From the NCBI GenBank assembly GCA_045106815.1, contig JBGCFG010000070.1:1-64000 (forward strand): DNA of 64,000 nucleotides, written 5' to 3'. Every line of letters begins with the position of its first letter. Within the stretch, counting starts at the first letter, position 1. This DNA comes from JAUIAI01 sp045106815. Lineage in GTDB: Bacteria > Pseudomonadota > Gammaproteobacteria > Burkholderiales > Burkholderiaceae_E. This document shows, piece by piece, positions 17,505 to 26,011 of the stretch. Under the pieces are notes generated by a model. It saw nothing but the letters and a program-made list of their open reading frames with translations. It searched no databases and was not told the DNA's origin. Made by a program: the position numbers and the translations under genes.

Positions 17505-17727
17505 CGCGGAGCAGCAGCACAGGCCATCTTGTTAGAACCCGTGCATGCTGCCACGCAAGATGTCTCGATTTATGCTCAGACGGACCGACCCAACAATTCT
17601 TTGCAAAATCTGTCTCGAATTTACGGACCACTTTGCAAGCAGCCAAAACCTACAATGATCTCTCTGGTAAGCAGTCTAAGGGCTGTTTCCGCTTGCGCCA
17701 GGGTTTTCCCTAGGCAGGCACGCTTGT

Positions 17728-18420
17728 TTAAGACGGACAGTAAGAGAGCTTCATCATCTCGTCGATGGGAAATGTGTGTCCTGAGTGAGCCAGGTAGCGC
17801 GATTGCGCCGCGTAGGCATGACGCTCCCACCGTAAAATCGACTCACAACTGGTGGTCACTTGTGGGCCTTCCTCGCGATGCTGCAAGAAGTGAACCAACT
17901 CATGCAATAGATAAGACCGATCAACCGGATTATTCATATTGAGCGCCTCGTTGTACAAAATGACGCGGTCTTTGATACCGTAGGCAGCAATCAGTGATTC
18001 ACACTGGCCAGGCGCAACCGGGCACACCCGCCGATGTAACTCTTTCTCAGACAAACCCACCAGCGGTGGTGCTTGCAAACCCGCAGGTAATTCGCGACTG
18101 GTGACGCGAGCCGCCCAGCGTAATAAGGCATTGGCTGACTTGGCATTAGGGGCGGTATGTTTTATCTGCACGACGCGATTGTGCGCGCGCATTTTTGCCT
18201 TTTCCATCAGTGACGGCTCATTGGCTAATGATCTGGCCTGACTAACCGATGCACGAGATTCAGACTCAGGCGGATCTGCCGCAAAGGCTGTGGCTGGCAC
18301 TAGTGCGGCTAAACCTGAGGCAGCAACCAGCGCACCAGTTATCGAAGCAACTAACGCCGTAACTATTGCGGTAAACACGGCGAACTGTGCGCGTATCCAC
18401 GCGATAATTCGTATATTCAT
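17728..18420 (-). CDS. exported HELVH-motif protein, putative metallopeptidase-like
   Basis: 230 residues. A long hydrophobic N-terminal region ends at A-F-A-A-D, a signal peptide. The C-terminal half holds HELVHFLQH, an HExxH-type zinc motif, after a segment resembling a conserved unknown-function domain (LHELVHFLQ...CESILRWERHAYAAQ). The Glu in RWERHAY could be the third metal ligand, which is inference. It lies alone on the minus strand between the large sensor gene and the WYL regulator. Proteolysis is plausible but unproven; it could be a non-catalytic relative. Confidence 0.6.
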   Translation of the reverse strand: MNIRIIAWIRAQFAVFTAIVTALVASITGALVAASGLAALVPATAFAADPPESESRASVSQARSLANEPSLMEKAKMRAHNRVVQIKHTAPNAKSANALLRWAARVTSRELPAGLQAPPLVGLSEKELHRRVCPVAPGQCESLIAAYGIKDRVILYNEALNMNNPVDRSYLLHELVHFLQHREEGPQVTTSCESILRWERHAYAAQSRYLAHSGHTFPIDEMMKLSYCPS

Positions 18421-18505
18421 CTATCGGGGCTGGCTCAAACTTAACGAAGCAAGTCTACTGGCCAAAGCGGGCGACTGCCCGGATACCCTGGAGAGAGGTC
18501 CTTGT

Positions 18506-19513
18506 TTACTGACTCTCGTCATTGACGAAAGTGTCTCGATACCCCTTAAGCGCCCGGCTCAGTCTTTGTTCAATTTGCTCAACAAGCGCGGCAGGCGCCA
18601 GTGCGCGCACATGCTCCCCGTGTCGAAGAATGTCCATCTCTAGCTCGGTGCTATTGGCATAAGGCACGCGAATGCTCAGGCGGCCATCATCAAGCTCTGT
18701 TGTTTCCTGCTCCGGATGCCAGCGCTCATGCCGGACCCACCGAGCAGCTTCGGCTGAAAACACCAGTTCCGCCCATTGCAATGCCTGACCGCTAAAAATG
18801 CCGTAGCTGCCAGCATGACGTTCATCCAGCGTGCTCGTCGCCACTTCCAGGCAGGCGGAATCTAACGTAAGCACCTGCTCCATGGCATCAACCGCAAACA
18901 GACGAAGAGCATCGCTGCGATGGCACCAGGCGTCAAGATACCAGGCGTTGCGATAGTGTATGAGACGTTGCGCTGAAATTTCTCGCTCTGAGGTTTCGTT
19001 TCGAGAACGCGAAAAATGATCGATCTGCAAGCGGCGTCGCTCGATAAGTGCCTGGCTCACCTGCGCAAAATGAGCGGGCGCAACCACGCGGTCCTGAACG
19101 CCAGCAAAGCGCACGCGAGCCGTTAGCCGGGCGGCTGGGTCTGTCACCTCTGTTTGTGATGTGAGCAGGTCGTTGATGCGATCAACGAGTGGCGCAAGAG
19201 GCTCGCCAACACGTTCACCCAGGTTTAGATCCTGCAATATTTGATAGGCACTGAGCAAACCAATCAATTCCTGACTACTAAGCCATAGCCCCGGCAAGGC
19301 ATATTGGGGGCCCACCTGTTGTTCGTCCAGCCGGTAGCCCTGTAAATCCCGGTCAAACACGATCGGCGCGTTAAATCGCTCACGCATAAAAGCAAGATCG
19401 CGTTTGAGTGTTGCCGGAGAGACTTCAAGTTCCCGGCGCAAATCGTTAAAGCTGACCGAGCGCCGACCTCGTAGCAAACGATCAATCAAGTACAGCCGTT
19501 CGGTCTGCTTCAA
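18506..19513 (-). CDS. HTH-WYL domain transcriptional regulator (YafY type)
   Basis: 335 residues. N-terminal winged HTH about 1-60 (RLYLIDRLLRGRRSVSFNDLRRELEVSPATLKRDLAFM), then a central WYL domain about 140-230 containing YRNAWYLDAWCHRSDALRLFAVDAM, then a C-terminal extension typical of the family. WYL proteins bind nucleic acid or small nucleotide ligands and often control stress, repair or defence genes. It is divergent from the serine hydrolase gene at 19632, with 118 bp between them, so that operon is a candidate target. Overlapping sORFs on the other strand are shadows. Confidence 0.87.
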   Translation of the reverse strand: MKQTERLYLIDRLLRGRRSVSFNDLRRELEVSPATLKRDLAFMRERFNAPIVFDRDLQGYRLDEQQVGPQYALPGLWLSSQELIGLLSAYQILQDLNLGERVGEPLAPLVDRINDLLTSQTEVTDPAARLTARVRFAGVQDRVVAPAHFAQVSQALIERRRLQIDHFSRSRNETSEREISAQRLIHYRNAWYLDAWCHRSDALRLFAVDAMEQVLTLDSACLEVATSTLDERHAGSYGIFSGQALQWAELVFSAEAARWVRHERWHPEQETTELDDGRLSIRVPYANSTELEMDILRHGEHVRALAPAALVEQIEQRLSRALKGYRDTFVNDESQ

Positions 19514-19631
19514 TGACTTAGCTCTTTCATCATGGCTTCTTCTACAATGTTGCGGGCAGCGGGCAAATGCTCGGTCACCTCCAAAACCAAACAGTGCCTA
19601 AAACACATATCCCCGGAGACTCCTTCACAGT

Positions 19632-21098
19632 ATGCGCTTATCGATACGCCTGATCAGTGTGGTGGTGTTGCTCGTAATCCTTGCGCTGGTAGCAGCAATC
19701 GCGGCCGCCTACCAGCATGGGATTCCCGACAGCGCAGCGGGCATGGCGGCAAAGAATGTATGTTCGGCAATGTTCATCGCTGACAGAAAAGCTGATGAGG
19801 TTATTGAACACGATATTTTGCCTGCGAGTGCCGTCCTGCGTCTTGCACGAATAAGCACCGATATCCATCGGCGTCAGGTAAGCGCCAGCCTGCCGGGCAC
19901 TCAGGAACGCTATGCCATTTACCGAAACGAGTTGGGTTGCGTCACCTTGGCGCCCGGCGCACTGCCGCCACCAGATGGCGTAGACAGAGCCCCCTGGCCG
20001 GCAGATGAAATTCAATCGGCCGAAACACTACAAAGGCGTGGCGGCGGCCGGGCCGACTGGCCGACAGGCGAAGCCTCTGCCGCCTTGCGCGCTCAAATTG
20101 ATACCGCCTTTGAGGCGCCTGGCGCAAACAGCACCAGCCCAATGACCGCAAGTGCCTCCGGGCCAAACACGCGTGCCGTTCTGGTCATCCACCAAGGCAA
20201 ACTATTGACCGAGCGCTACTCAGACGGATTCGACGAGCAAACCCCTCAACTTGGCTGGTCAATGGCTAAGACCCTGCTTTCGATACTCGCCTGGAAACGC
20301 TTTTCAGAAACCGACGTTTCAATGGATGCAGCTGTTGTCGATGTGATGACACGAGTGCCACGACCCAACTGGGTAGGCAACTGGCAAAGCGATGACCGAG
20401 CCAAGATCAGCATCAAAGATCTTTGGTTGATGCGTGACGGCCTGGCACATGAAGATAGCAAAAAGCCCTGGAGCACAGTTCCCCAAATGCTCTGGTCTAC
20501 GCCTGATATCGCCGCGTTTGCGGGACGAACGAACCTCACCAAGCAACCGGGCCAAGATTTCCGATATTCCAGCGCTGTCAGCAATTTGCTCTCGAGAGTT
20601 CTGCGCGAGCAGTTTTCCTCAGATCGCGACTACTGGCGCTATCCGGCGACCGCAATTTTTGAGCCATTAGGGATGCGCAAAGCGGTGCTCGAAACCGACG
20701 CCAGCGGAACCTTTATTGCGTCGTCCTACCTATGGGCCAGGCCGAGAGACTGGGCAAAGCTCGGCTGGCTTCTGTTGAACGACGGCCAGTGGCAGGGTCA
20801 GCAACTGTTTCCGCCAGGCTGGCTCAAAGCCGCCCAGGCCGTCACGAAGCAGTCCGATGGCACTCGCTCACCGTATGGCGCCCATGTCTGGCAGACCCAC
20901 GACACAGACCAGCTAAGCTGCAAAAGCAATGCCCGCCTGCCCGATGACGGTTTGCTCCTGACTGGCCACTGGGGACAGGCTGTTGGCGTGTTTCCGTCTC
21001 GCCAGGCCGTCATTGTGCGCATGGGTTGGACCACCGACCAGTCCCACTGGGATGCCTGCTCTTTCATGAATCAGACGCTCTCAGTGCTGCCTGGCTGA
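19632..21098 (+). CDS. membrane-anchored beta-lactamase-family serine hydrolase
   Basis: 488 residues. An N-terminal hydrophobic anchor or signal (about 4-25), then a penicillin-binding/class C beta-lactamase fold. The catalytic SxxK is SMAK in LGWSMAKTLLS, the second motif is YSS in FRYSSAVSN, and HWG near the C-terminus (LTGHWGQAVG) takes the KTG position. Members include esterases and D-amino-acid peptidases; the substrate here is unknown. The patatin gene starts 27 nt downstream, so the two probably form an operon of secreted hydrolases. Antibiotic resistance is not suggested by the motifs. Confidence 0.85.
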   Translation: MRLSIRLISVVVLLVILALVAAIAAAYQHGIPDSAAGMAAKNVCSAMFIADRKADEVIEHDILPASAVLRLARISTDIHRRQVSASLPGTQERYAIYRNELGCVTLAPGALPPPDGVDRAPWPADEIQSAETLQRRGGGRADWPTGEASAALRAQIDTAFEAPGANSTSPMTASASGPNTRAVLVIHQGKLLTERYSDGFDEQTPQLGWSMAKTLLSILAWKRFSETDVSMDAAVVDVMTRVPRPNWVGNWQSDDRAKISIKDLWLMRDGLAHEDSKKPWSTVPQMLWSTPDIAAFAGRTNLTKQPGQDFRYSSAVSNLLSRVLREQFSSDRDYWRYPATAIFEPLGMRKAVLETDASGTFIASSYLWARPRDWAKLGWLLLNDGQWQGQQLFPPGWLKAAQAVTKQSDGTRSPYGAHVWQTHDTDQLSCKSNARLPDDGLLLTGHWGQAVGVFPSRQAVIVRMGWTTDQSHWDACSFMNQTLSVLPG

Positions 21099-21125
21099 CG
21101 CGCATGCGCAACGGCGGTACCCTCC

Positions 21126-22079
21126 ATGCTAATGACGTCCCGAAGAACAACCCTCAAATCGATTGCCGCAGCACCCGTGATGGCGACATCACTGGGGGCT
21201 TGCTCGATTGGAGCAGGGCCGCACTATGATGGCCGAAGCGCCCCAGAAGTCTCAGGCCCCGAAGAAATCGCACGCTTTGAAGGATGCCTTGCTCTGGTCT
21301 TAAGCTCAGGCGGACCGCGCGGTTTCGTACACGTTGGCGTCTTGCAGGCGCTGGATGAAATCGGGTTCCGGCCCGACCTGGTTGTGGGCGCCTCAGTAGG
21401 CGCCTTGCTCGCGGCTCTTTACTGCGCCGGACTAAAAGGGCGCGACTTGCGCAAGGAAGCCCTTGAGATTTCGGTGGTCAAGCTAGCGAACGTTGCGCTC
21501 GGCGCCGACGAAACATTCAATGGCGCGCCACTTGCAAGATTTGTCAATGAAGCCGTTGACTACGAACCAATTGAGAAACTCCGACCTCATTGCGCGATTG
21601 CCGCGCTAGAGCAAAAGACTCGCCAACCTGTTCTGTTTACCCGCGGTAACACAGGCGCAGCCGTGCAGGCATCAGCGGCGATTGAAGGTCGATTTACGCC
21701 CGTCAAAATTCGTGGTCGAACCTATGTTGATCTGGATGAGGTCAATCCATTGCCTGTGAGACTGACCCGCGCACTGGGTGCCGGCAGAATCTTGTCGGTC
21801 GATGCATCGGCGCATGAGGATCGCGCGCCAAGCGGCTCCAGCCGCTATCGGGCCGGCGACCTACGCAAGCGTGCAAACACGCTGCCTGATAGTGATGCAG
21901 CAGACCTGAATCTGCATCCCTTCTTTGGCTATTGGGTGAGCCTGAGTGAAGACTTCAGGCGCAGAGCAATCAATGCCGGCTACGAGGAAGTCATGCGCCA
22001 ACGCAGCCGAATTGAACGGCTCATGCAAGAAGGTCCCAGCGCCAAACACTCACCTGCACCTAAAGCAGTAAGCGCATAG
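21126..22079 (+). CDS. patatin-like phospholipase, probable lipoprotein
   Basis: 317 residues. The N-terminus has a twin-arginine-like SRRTTLK and a lipobox ending LGAC (Cys about 26), so it is probably exported and lipid-anchored. Patatin motifs: glycine-rich oxyanion loop SGGPRGFVHVG, and nucleophile elbow GASVG. The catalytic Asp segment reads YVDLDEVNPLPV instead of the usual DGG/DGA; the Asp is kept but the following glycines are not. Expected activity is acyl hydrolysis of membrane lipids. Convergent with the YHS gene downstream. Confidence 0.85.
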   Translation: MLMTSRRTTLKSIAAAPVMATSLGACSIGAGPHYDGRSAPEVSGPEEIARFEGCLALVLSSGGPRGFVHVGVLQALDEIGFRPDLVVGASVGALLAALYCAGLKGRDLRKEALEISVVKLANVALGADETFNGAPLARFVNEAVDYEPIEKLRPHCAIAALEQKTRQPVLFTRGNTGAAVQASAAIEGRFTPVKIRGRTYVDLDEVNPLPVRLTRALGAGRILSVDASAHEDRAPSGSSRYRAGDLRKRANTLPDSDAADLNLHPFFGYWVSLSEDFRRRAINAGYEEVMRQRSRIERLMQEGPSAKHSPAPKAVSA

Positions 22080-22093
22080 GCGTGGGCACCCGC

Positions 22094-22675
22094 TTACTTG
22101 GCCTTGCTTGCCGCGATCATTTCGGCCAGTTCTGCGCCTGACTTATAGTGCGGCACCTTGAAGATGAGTCGCTGCGTGCGCTGGAAAAACGCATTGCTAT
22201 CAGACACTTCCTCAGCCCAGTACTTGTCGGCAAGCGCTAAATTGCCTTCGGTATCTAGCAAGAAAGCATCCATGGACTGCGAACCACCAAAGATATAAAG
22301 CTTGTCGTCGATGATCTGCCATCGATCGGCGTCGCCACCCCAGGGAATGCCGTAGGCGATGCCATTGGCGCAATAGCCGCCGTACATCGGTGTGTATTTA
22401 TCCGGGTTTGCCGTGAACAAATCCTTGTGTTCTGCCGACGCGAACCAGAACGAGACGCCCTTATGTTCAACACGGTGTTCCGGAGATCCTTTGGCATGGG
22501 TGCCGTTAGTGAAATAGTTCACCACGTCATGGCCAAACAACATCAGATGGTCTTCATCACCCTCAGAGATCGCATTGACCGGACTCAGGCCATCACCGGG
22601 GCTTTGAACGAGAAGGGGGCCGCAGCCACTCAGCGCCACAATGGCGGTTGCCGCCAGCCAGCTTTTAATTTTCAT
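22094..22675 (-). CDS. YHS-domain lipoprotein
   Basis: 193 residues. Signal peptide with lipobox ALSGC (Cys about 18). A YHS domain occupies about 45-110, with HDVVNYFTNG, an FWFASAEHKDLFTANPDKY segment and YGGYCANGIAYG, the usual YHS/seleno-protein-like pattern that is thought to bind metal. A partner transporter or oxidase is often nearby in other genomes but none is obvious here. Function unknown. Confidence 0.85.
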   Translation of the reverse strand: MKIKSWLAATAIVALSGCGPLLVQSPGDGLSPVNAISEGDEDHLMLFGHDVVNYFTNGTHAKGSPEHRVEHKGVSFWFASAEHKDLFTANPDKYTPMYGGYCANGIAYGIPWGGDADRWQIIDDKLYIFGGSQSMDAFLLDTEGNLALADKYWAEEVSDSNAFFQRTQRLIFKVPHYKSGAELAEMIAASKAK

Positions 22676-22825
22676 AGGAATCGTTTCTTTCGGGGTTAAT
22701 TAGGAGCACCGAATACCGGTCGCTTGAAATTAACAGGCCTTACGATGATGGCCAACAATGACCCCGCGCACTGTCGTGCGACGTATTGCACGGCGGGGCA
22801 GTACCGCGCTTTAGCTGCGTTGTAG

Positions 22826-22957
22826 TTAGTCGTCGCCTTGGGTCGGCTCCTGACCAAACAACAGATATCCCGTGTAGAGAATCGAAATCGACATCACGAG
22901 CGCAAATGGGTCAGCGGACAGCGATGTCAAATAGGAGGCCAAGAGTGTTACTTGCAT
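22826..22957 (-). CDS. small membrane protein, 43 residues (predicted)
   Basis: This short frame starts at ATG (22955-22957) with GAGGG 9 nt upstream, and ends at TAA. The product has one hydrophobic segment of about 18 residues (PFALVMSISILYTGYLLFG) followed by a polar acidic tail ending QGDD, the look of a single-pass small membrane protein. It lies in a 490-bp gap between the YHS gene and the aldolase gene that holds no other gene I can support. Chance ORFs of this size are common, so the ribosome site and the clear helix-plus-tail layout are the only support. Confidence 0.45.
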   Translation of the reverse strand: MQVTLLASYLTSLSADPFALVMSISILYTGYLLFGQEPTQGDD

Positions 22958-23166
22958 GGCAACGAACCCTCGTTATCATGAATTGAGCAGGTGACAGGTC
23001 TATTCGGCTTGTCATTCAGACGCAGCATCATATTCAGAGTTAGAAATTTAGCTCAAATCTTTGTTTTAAAAGAAGAAAGCATCATTTTCCCGACAATCGA
23101 ACCGTGTCAGAACGTGTCGAGTTCCAAGTAGACGCGCCGACCGCCACCGTGAGGAAGCAAAACGCC

Positions 23167-23976
23167 ATGTCTGTTGCATCGACCAGCCTGGGATCAACTG
23201 AAACCCAATTTGCCTGCAATACGGTTCAACAGCAGGTTTCAGCAGACGAATGGACGGCCCGAACCCATCTGGCGGCCGCCTATCGCCTGGTGCACCTGCA
23301 TGAGATGACTGACCTGATCTACAACCACATCACTCTGCGGATACCCGGTACAGATCATTTGCTTATCAACGCGTTCGGGTTTCTCTATAACGAGGTGTGC
23401 GCGTCCAATCTGATCACCGTCGACCTGCAAGGGCGCATCGTCTTTGCACCGCCCAACCCTTATGAATATGGCTTGAATGAAGCCGGAATCGTGATCCACA
23501 CTGCGGTACATCAGGCGCGCCCCGACGCTCACTGTGTGATCCACACTCACACCCGGGCGGGCATGGCCGTCTCTGCACAAGCCGAAGGCTTGCTCCCCCT
23601 GACCCAGAGTGCAATGCGTTTCGACGGGCACTGCGGTTTTCATGACTTTGAAGGACCTGCCATTGATACCGATGAACAGAAGAGGCTCGTTGCCGACCTT
23701 GCAAAACACGATGTCATGATTTTGCGGAACCACGGCTTGCTGGCAGTTGGCGCAACTGCCGCGCAGGCCTTCAACACGATGTATTGGTTGGAGCTTGCGT
23801 GCCGCGCGCAGGTGGATGCCCTGGCCGGGGGGCGCGAGCTGAATCTGCCCACCAAGCCTGTTCGCGACAAGACGGCCCGCTTGTATCAACCCGAAACCCG
23901 CCGCCCCTTCGGCGAGCTCGAATGGCCGGCCATGCTGCGCGAGCTCGACCGACATGATCCCTCGTGGCGGCTGTAG
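23167..23976 (+). CDS. class II aldolase/adducin-family protein
   Basis: I choose the ATG at 23167, which has AGGAAG 9 nt upstream; a GTG at 23104 extends the frame by 21 residues without a ribosome site. About 269 residues. Metal-binding histidines are in HTHTRAGM, and the later RNHGLLAVG supplies the third. YNHITLRIPG and EAGIVIHTAVH also match the class II aldolase fold. Such enzymes act on fuculose-, ribulose- or similar phosphates, but many in this subgroup have unknown substrates. The SRAP gene follows after 15 nt. Confidence 0.85.
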   Translation: MSVASTSLGSTETQFACNTVQQQVSADEWTARTHLAAAYRLVHLHEMTDLIYNHITLRIPGTDHLLINAFGFLYNEVCASNLITVDLQGRIVFAPPNPYEYGLNEAGIVIHTAVHQARPDAHCVIHTHTRAGMAVSAQAEGLLPLTQSAMRFDGHCGFHDFEGPAIDTDEQKRLVADLAKHDVMILRNHGLLAVGATAAQAFNTMYWLELACRAQVDALAGGRELNLPTKPVRDKTARLYQPETRRPFGELEWPAMLRELDRHDPSWRL

Positions 23977-23991
23977 ACCGAGCAGCCGACT

Positions 23992-24765
23992 GTGTGTACC
24001 AACTACGTACCGACCCGGGGCGACAGACTCCAGGAGTTCTTCAATGCCACGATGCCCAGCGCCCCGATCCGGGAAGAAGCTTATCCGGGATACCTCGCAC
24101 CGATCATCAAATCTCTGTCACCTCATGATGACAGCGGTCGATTCTCTGAAACCGTAGCAGCCTGCTTTGGGCTGATTCCGTCGTGGTCGCGCGATGGCAA
24201 AAACTATCGATTCTGCTACAACGCCCGCAGCGAAACCGTTGCCGAGAAACCTTCGTTTCGCACGGCCTGGCGCAAGCGACAACGCTGCATCATCCCTGTA
24301 GACGCGTTCTTCGAACCGAACTATGAAAGCGGTCGCGCTGTCAGATGGCGCATCAGCTCAGCGGACGACCGACCCCTCGCACTCGCCGGTATCTGGGAAG
24401 CCTGGCGGCTGCCCGAGAATGTGCCCCGAAATCAGCTTGGAAAACGCGGTCAGCCAGGTCCGCCTGAGATAGACCCAGCCGAGACTGACTGGCTGATTAG
24501 CTTTTCAATGCTGACGATCAATGCTGACCATCATCCATTGATGAACCGGTTTCACGCGCCAGGCGATGAAAAAAGGTCTGTTGTGATGCTCAACCCGGAT
24601 GAAGCCATGCAATGGCTTGATGCACCCGAATCGCAAGTGACCGATCTGTTCGGTGCCTACCCTCCCGAGCAGCTTAAGACGAGCCCTGCCCCCAAAAAAG
24701 AGCAGAGCCGCCGACAGGCGAAAACGACGCCTGCCCCGATCAAAGCACAACCTAAGCTCCTGTAA
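23992..24765 (+). CDS. SRAP (YedK/HMCES-type) abasic-site crosslinking protein
   Basis: 257 residues, GTG start. Cys2 directly follows the initiator, as required for the covalent thiazolidine crosslink to abasic sites in single-stranded DNA. The YNARSET motif and the PVDAFFEP stretch with the active Glu are present. The usual HxRMP stretch reads HPLMNRFHAPGDEKRSVV, a subgroup variant. The C-terminal 50 residues are Lys/Pro-rich and likely disordered. The family shields abasic sites during replication. The name 'SOS response-associated peptidase' is older and no LexA box was found. Confidence 0.88.
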   Translation: MCTNYVPTRGDRLQEFFNATMPSAPIREEAYPGYLAPIIKSLSPHDDSGRFSETVAACFGLIPSWSRDGKNYRFCYNARSETVAEKPSFRTAWRKRQRCIIPVDAFFEPNYESGRAVRWRISSADDRPLALAGIWEAWRLPENVPRNQLGKRGQPGPPEIDPAETDWLISFSMLTINADHHPLMNRFHAPGDEKRSVVMLNPDEAMQWLDAPESQVTDLFGAYPPEQLKTSPAPKKEQSRRQAKTTPAPIKAQPKLL

Positions 24766-24970
24766 TCGTTGAATATGTCAGGAACACCGACAGAAATTGA
24801 CAGGTCAAATCAGTTAGCATTCAGCAAACAAAACCGTAACGAACAGCAGTCTACAAAGAACAGGATTCGGCGCGCTGCCTGGCTGCTCACTCGGTTTTGT
24901 CGCATCGCCCGACATAATCGCTTTCGCCGCGAAAACCCGTCGGGCCCGTCCCGTGGTCACCGAGGATTCA

Positions 24971-25990
24971 ATGCCAACGCTAGACCCGCAGCTTAACCAG
25001 ATCATTTGGTGGATTGTGCTTGGCGCATTCATCGGTTGGTTGCTATGGGTGCTCATTGATCGATTCATATGGCGTGATGGCGAATCGAGTGCTGTGGATG
25101 AGCAGGCGCACGCCGAGCTTTTGAAAGAGCTAGAAAATGCTCGCAGAGAAGAAGGTCTGCTTCGAACCGAACTCGTGCGGGAACAAGAAGAAACGCAGCG
25201 ACTGATTGGCATCACCAAAGACCTGCGAGACAAGCTGGACGGGCAAGAGCAGATTGTTGCCAATCTGGAAGCAGCGCTTGATGCCGCGAGATTCTCTTCG
25301 CCCGGACAACCAGGCGATGCAGGCGCTGGCAAGACCGGCCAGTTTGGCGTGCTGCCAAACGCATCCCTGGCTGGGGGCCCGAAAGGTGCGACTACTGAAA
25401 GCCCCGCAAACGCTGATCAAACCGCGAAACAAGATCCCAAACGAGACGGTCATGATCCTGTGGACCCAGAGTTGGCATCTGATGGTGAACAGGCGTTACG
25501 CGATCTACTGGCGGAAAGTGACTTTACGGAAGATTTGGACGATCTTCTAACTTCAGAAGATGATTTGTTCGCCGCGCCAACGGACGTCCTGACAACCCGC
25601 GCCAGACTCGGTGATACGCGCACCGATACCGGATCTGATCCACTGGAGAGCAGCACGCAGATTCGCTACACGAAACCCGCCCCGCAAAATGGGGCGCAAA
25701 GCAATTCGGATCAAAACGGGCCGATGACCGATGCTGAACTGGATCGACTGCTGAATCTTGATACCGGTAAGCTTTTCTCTCAAGGCATTAGCGGTGAGTC
25801 GACAGAAGAGGCAGACCCGTCCGATTCCAATCCTGACGGGCATACTTTATCAATGCTTGACCGGCTGCGCGAAGAGTCCGGAGCCGAAACGAAAAATACA
25901 GAGCACGGCGAGCGCAAAGGCCGTGACTCGAGTTTAATCGGTCGGCTGCGAAATGCGTTTGGTCGCAAACCTGACGGCAATGATCGTTAG
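24971..25990 (+). CDS. membrane-anchored acidic coiled-coil protein
   Basis: Start at ATG 24971 with GAGG close upstream; a GTG at 24953 is an alternative. About 339 residues: one membrane helix (about 11-30, IIWWIVLGAFIGWLLWVLID), a coiled coil (about 40-100, with LLKELENARREEGLLRTELVREQEETQRLIG), and a long low-complexity acidic tail with FTEDLDDLL and DRLRNAFGRK-like elements. No family recognised. The gene is 21 nt before the OmpA-domain gene, also membrane-anchored and acidic, so they are probably partners. Confidence 0.7.
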   Translation: MPTLDPQLNQIIWWIVLGAFIGWLLWVLIDRFIWRDGESSAVDEQAHAELLKELENARREEGLLRTELVREQEETQRLIGITKDLRDKLDGQEQIVANLEAALDAARFSSPGQPGDAGAGKTGQFGVLPNASLAGGPKGATTESPANADQTAKQDPKRDGHDPVDPELASDGEQALRDLLAESDFTEDLDDLLTSEDDLFAAPTDVLTTRARLGDTRTDTGSDPLESSTQIRYTKPAPQNGAQSNSDQNGPMTDAELDRLLNLDTGKLFSQGISGESTEEADPSDSNPDGHTLSMLDRLREESGAETKNTEHGERKGRDSSLIGRLRNAFGRKPDGNDR

Positions 25991-26011
25991 GCTCGGCAAG
26001 CCACAGCGCTA

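Noticed and set aside
19632..21098. Reading the serine hydrolase as an antibiotic-resistance beta-lactamase
   Set aside because: Motifs fit the wider penicillin-binding-like hydrolase fold (SMAK, YSS, HWG), and nothing supports beta-lactam turnover.
23992..24765. An SOS (LexA) box before the SRAP gene
   Set aside because: No CTGT-N8-ACAG pattern lies in the 15-bp gap or the preceding end of the aldolase gene.
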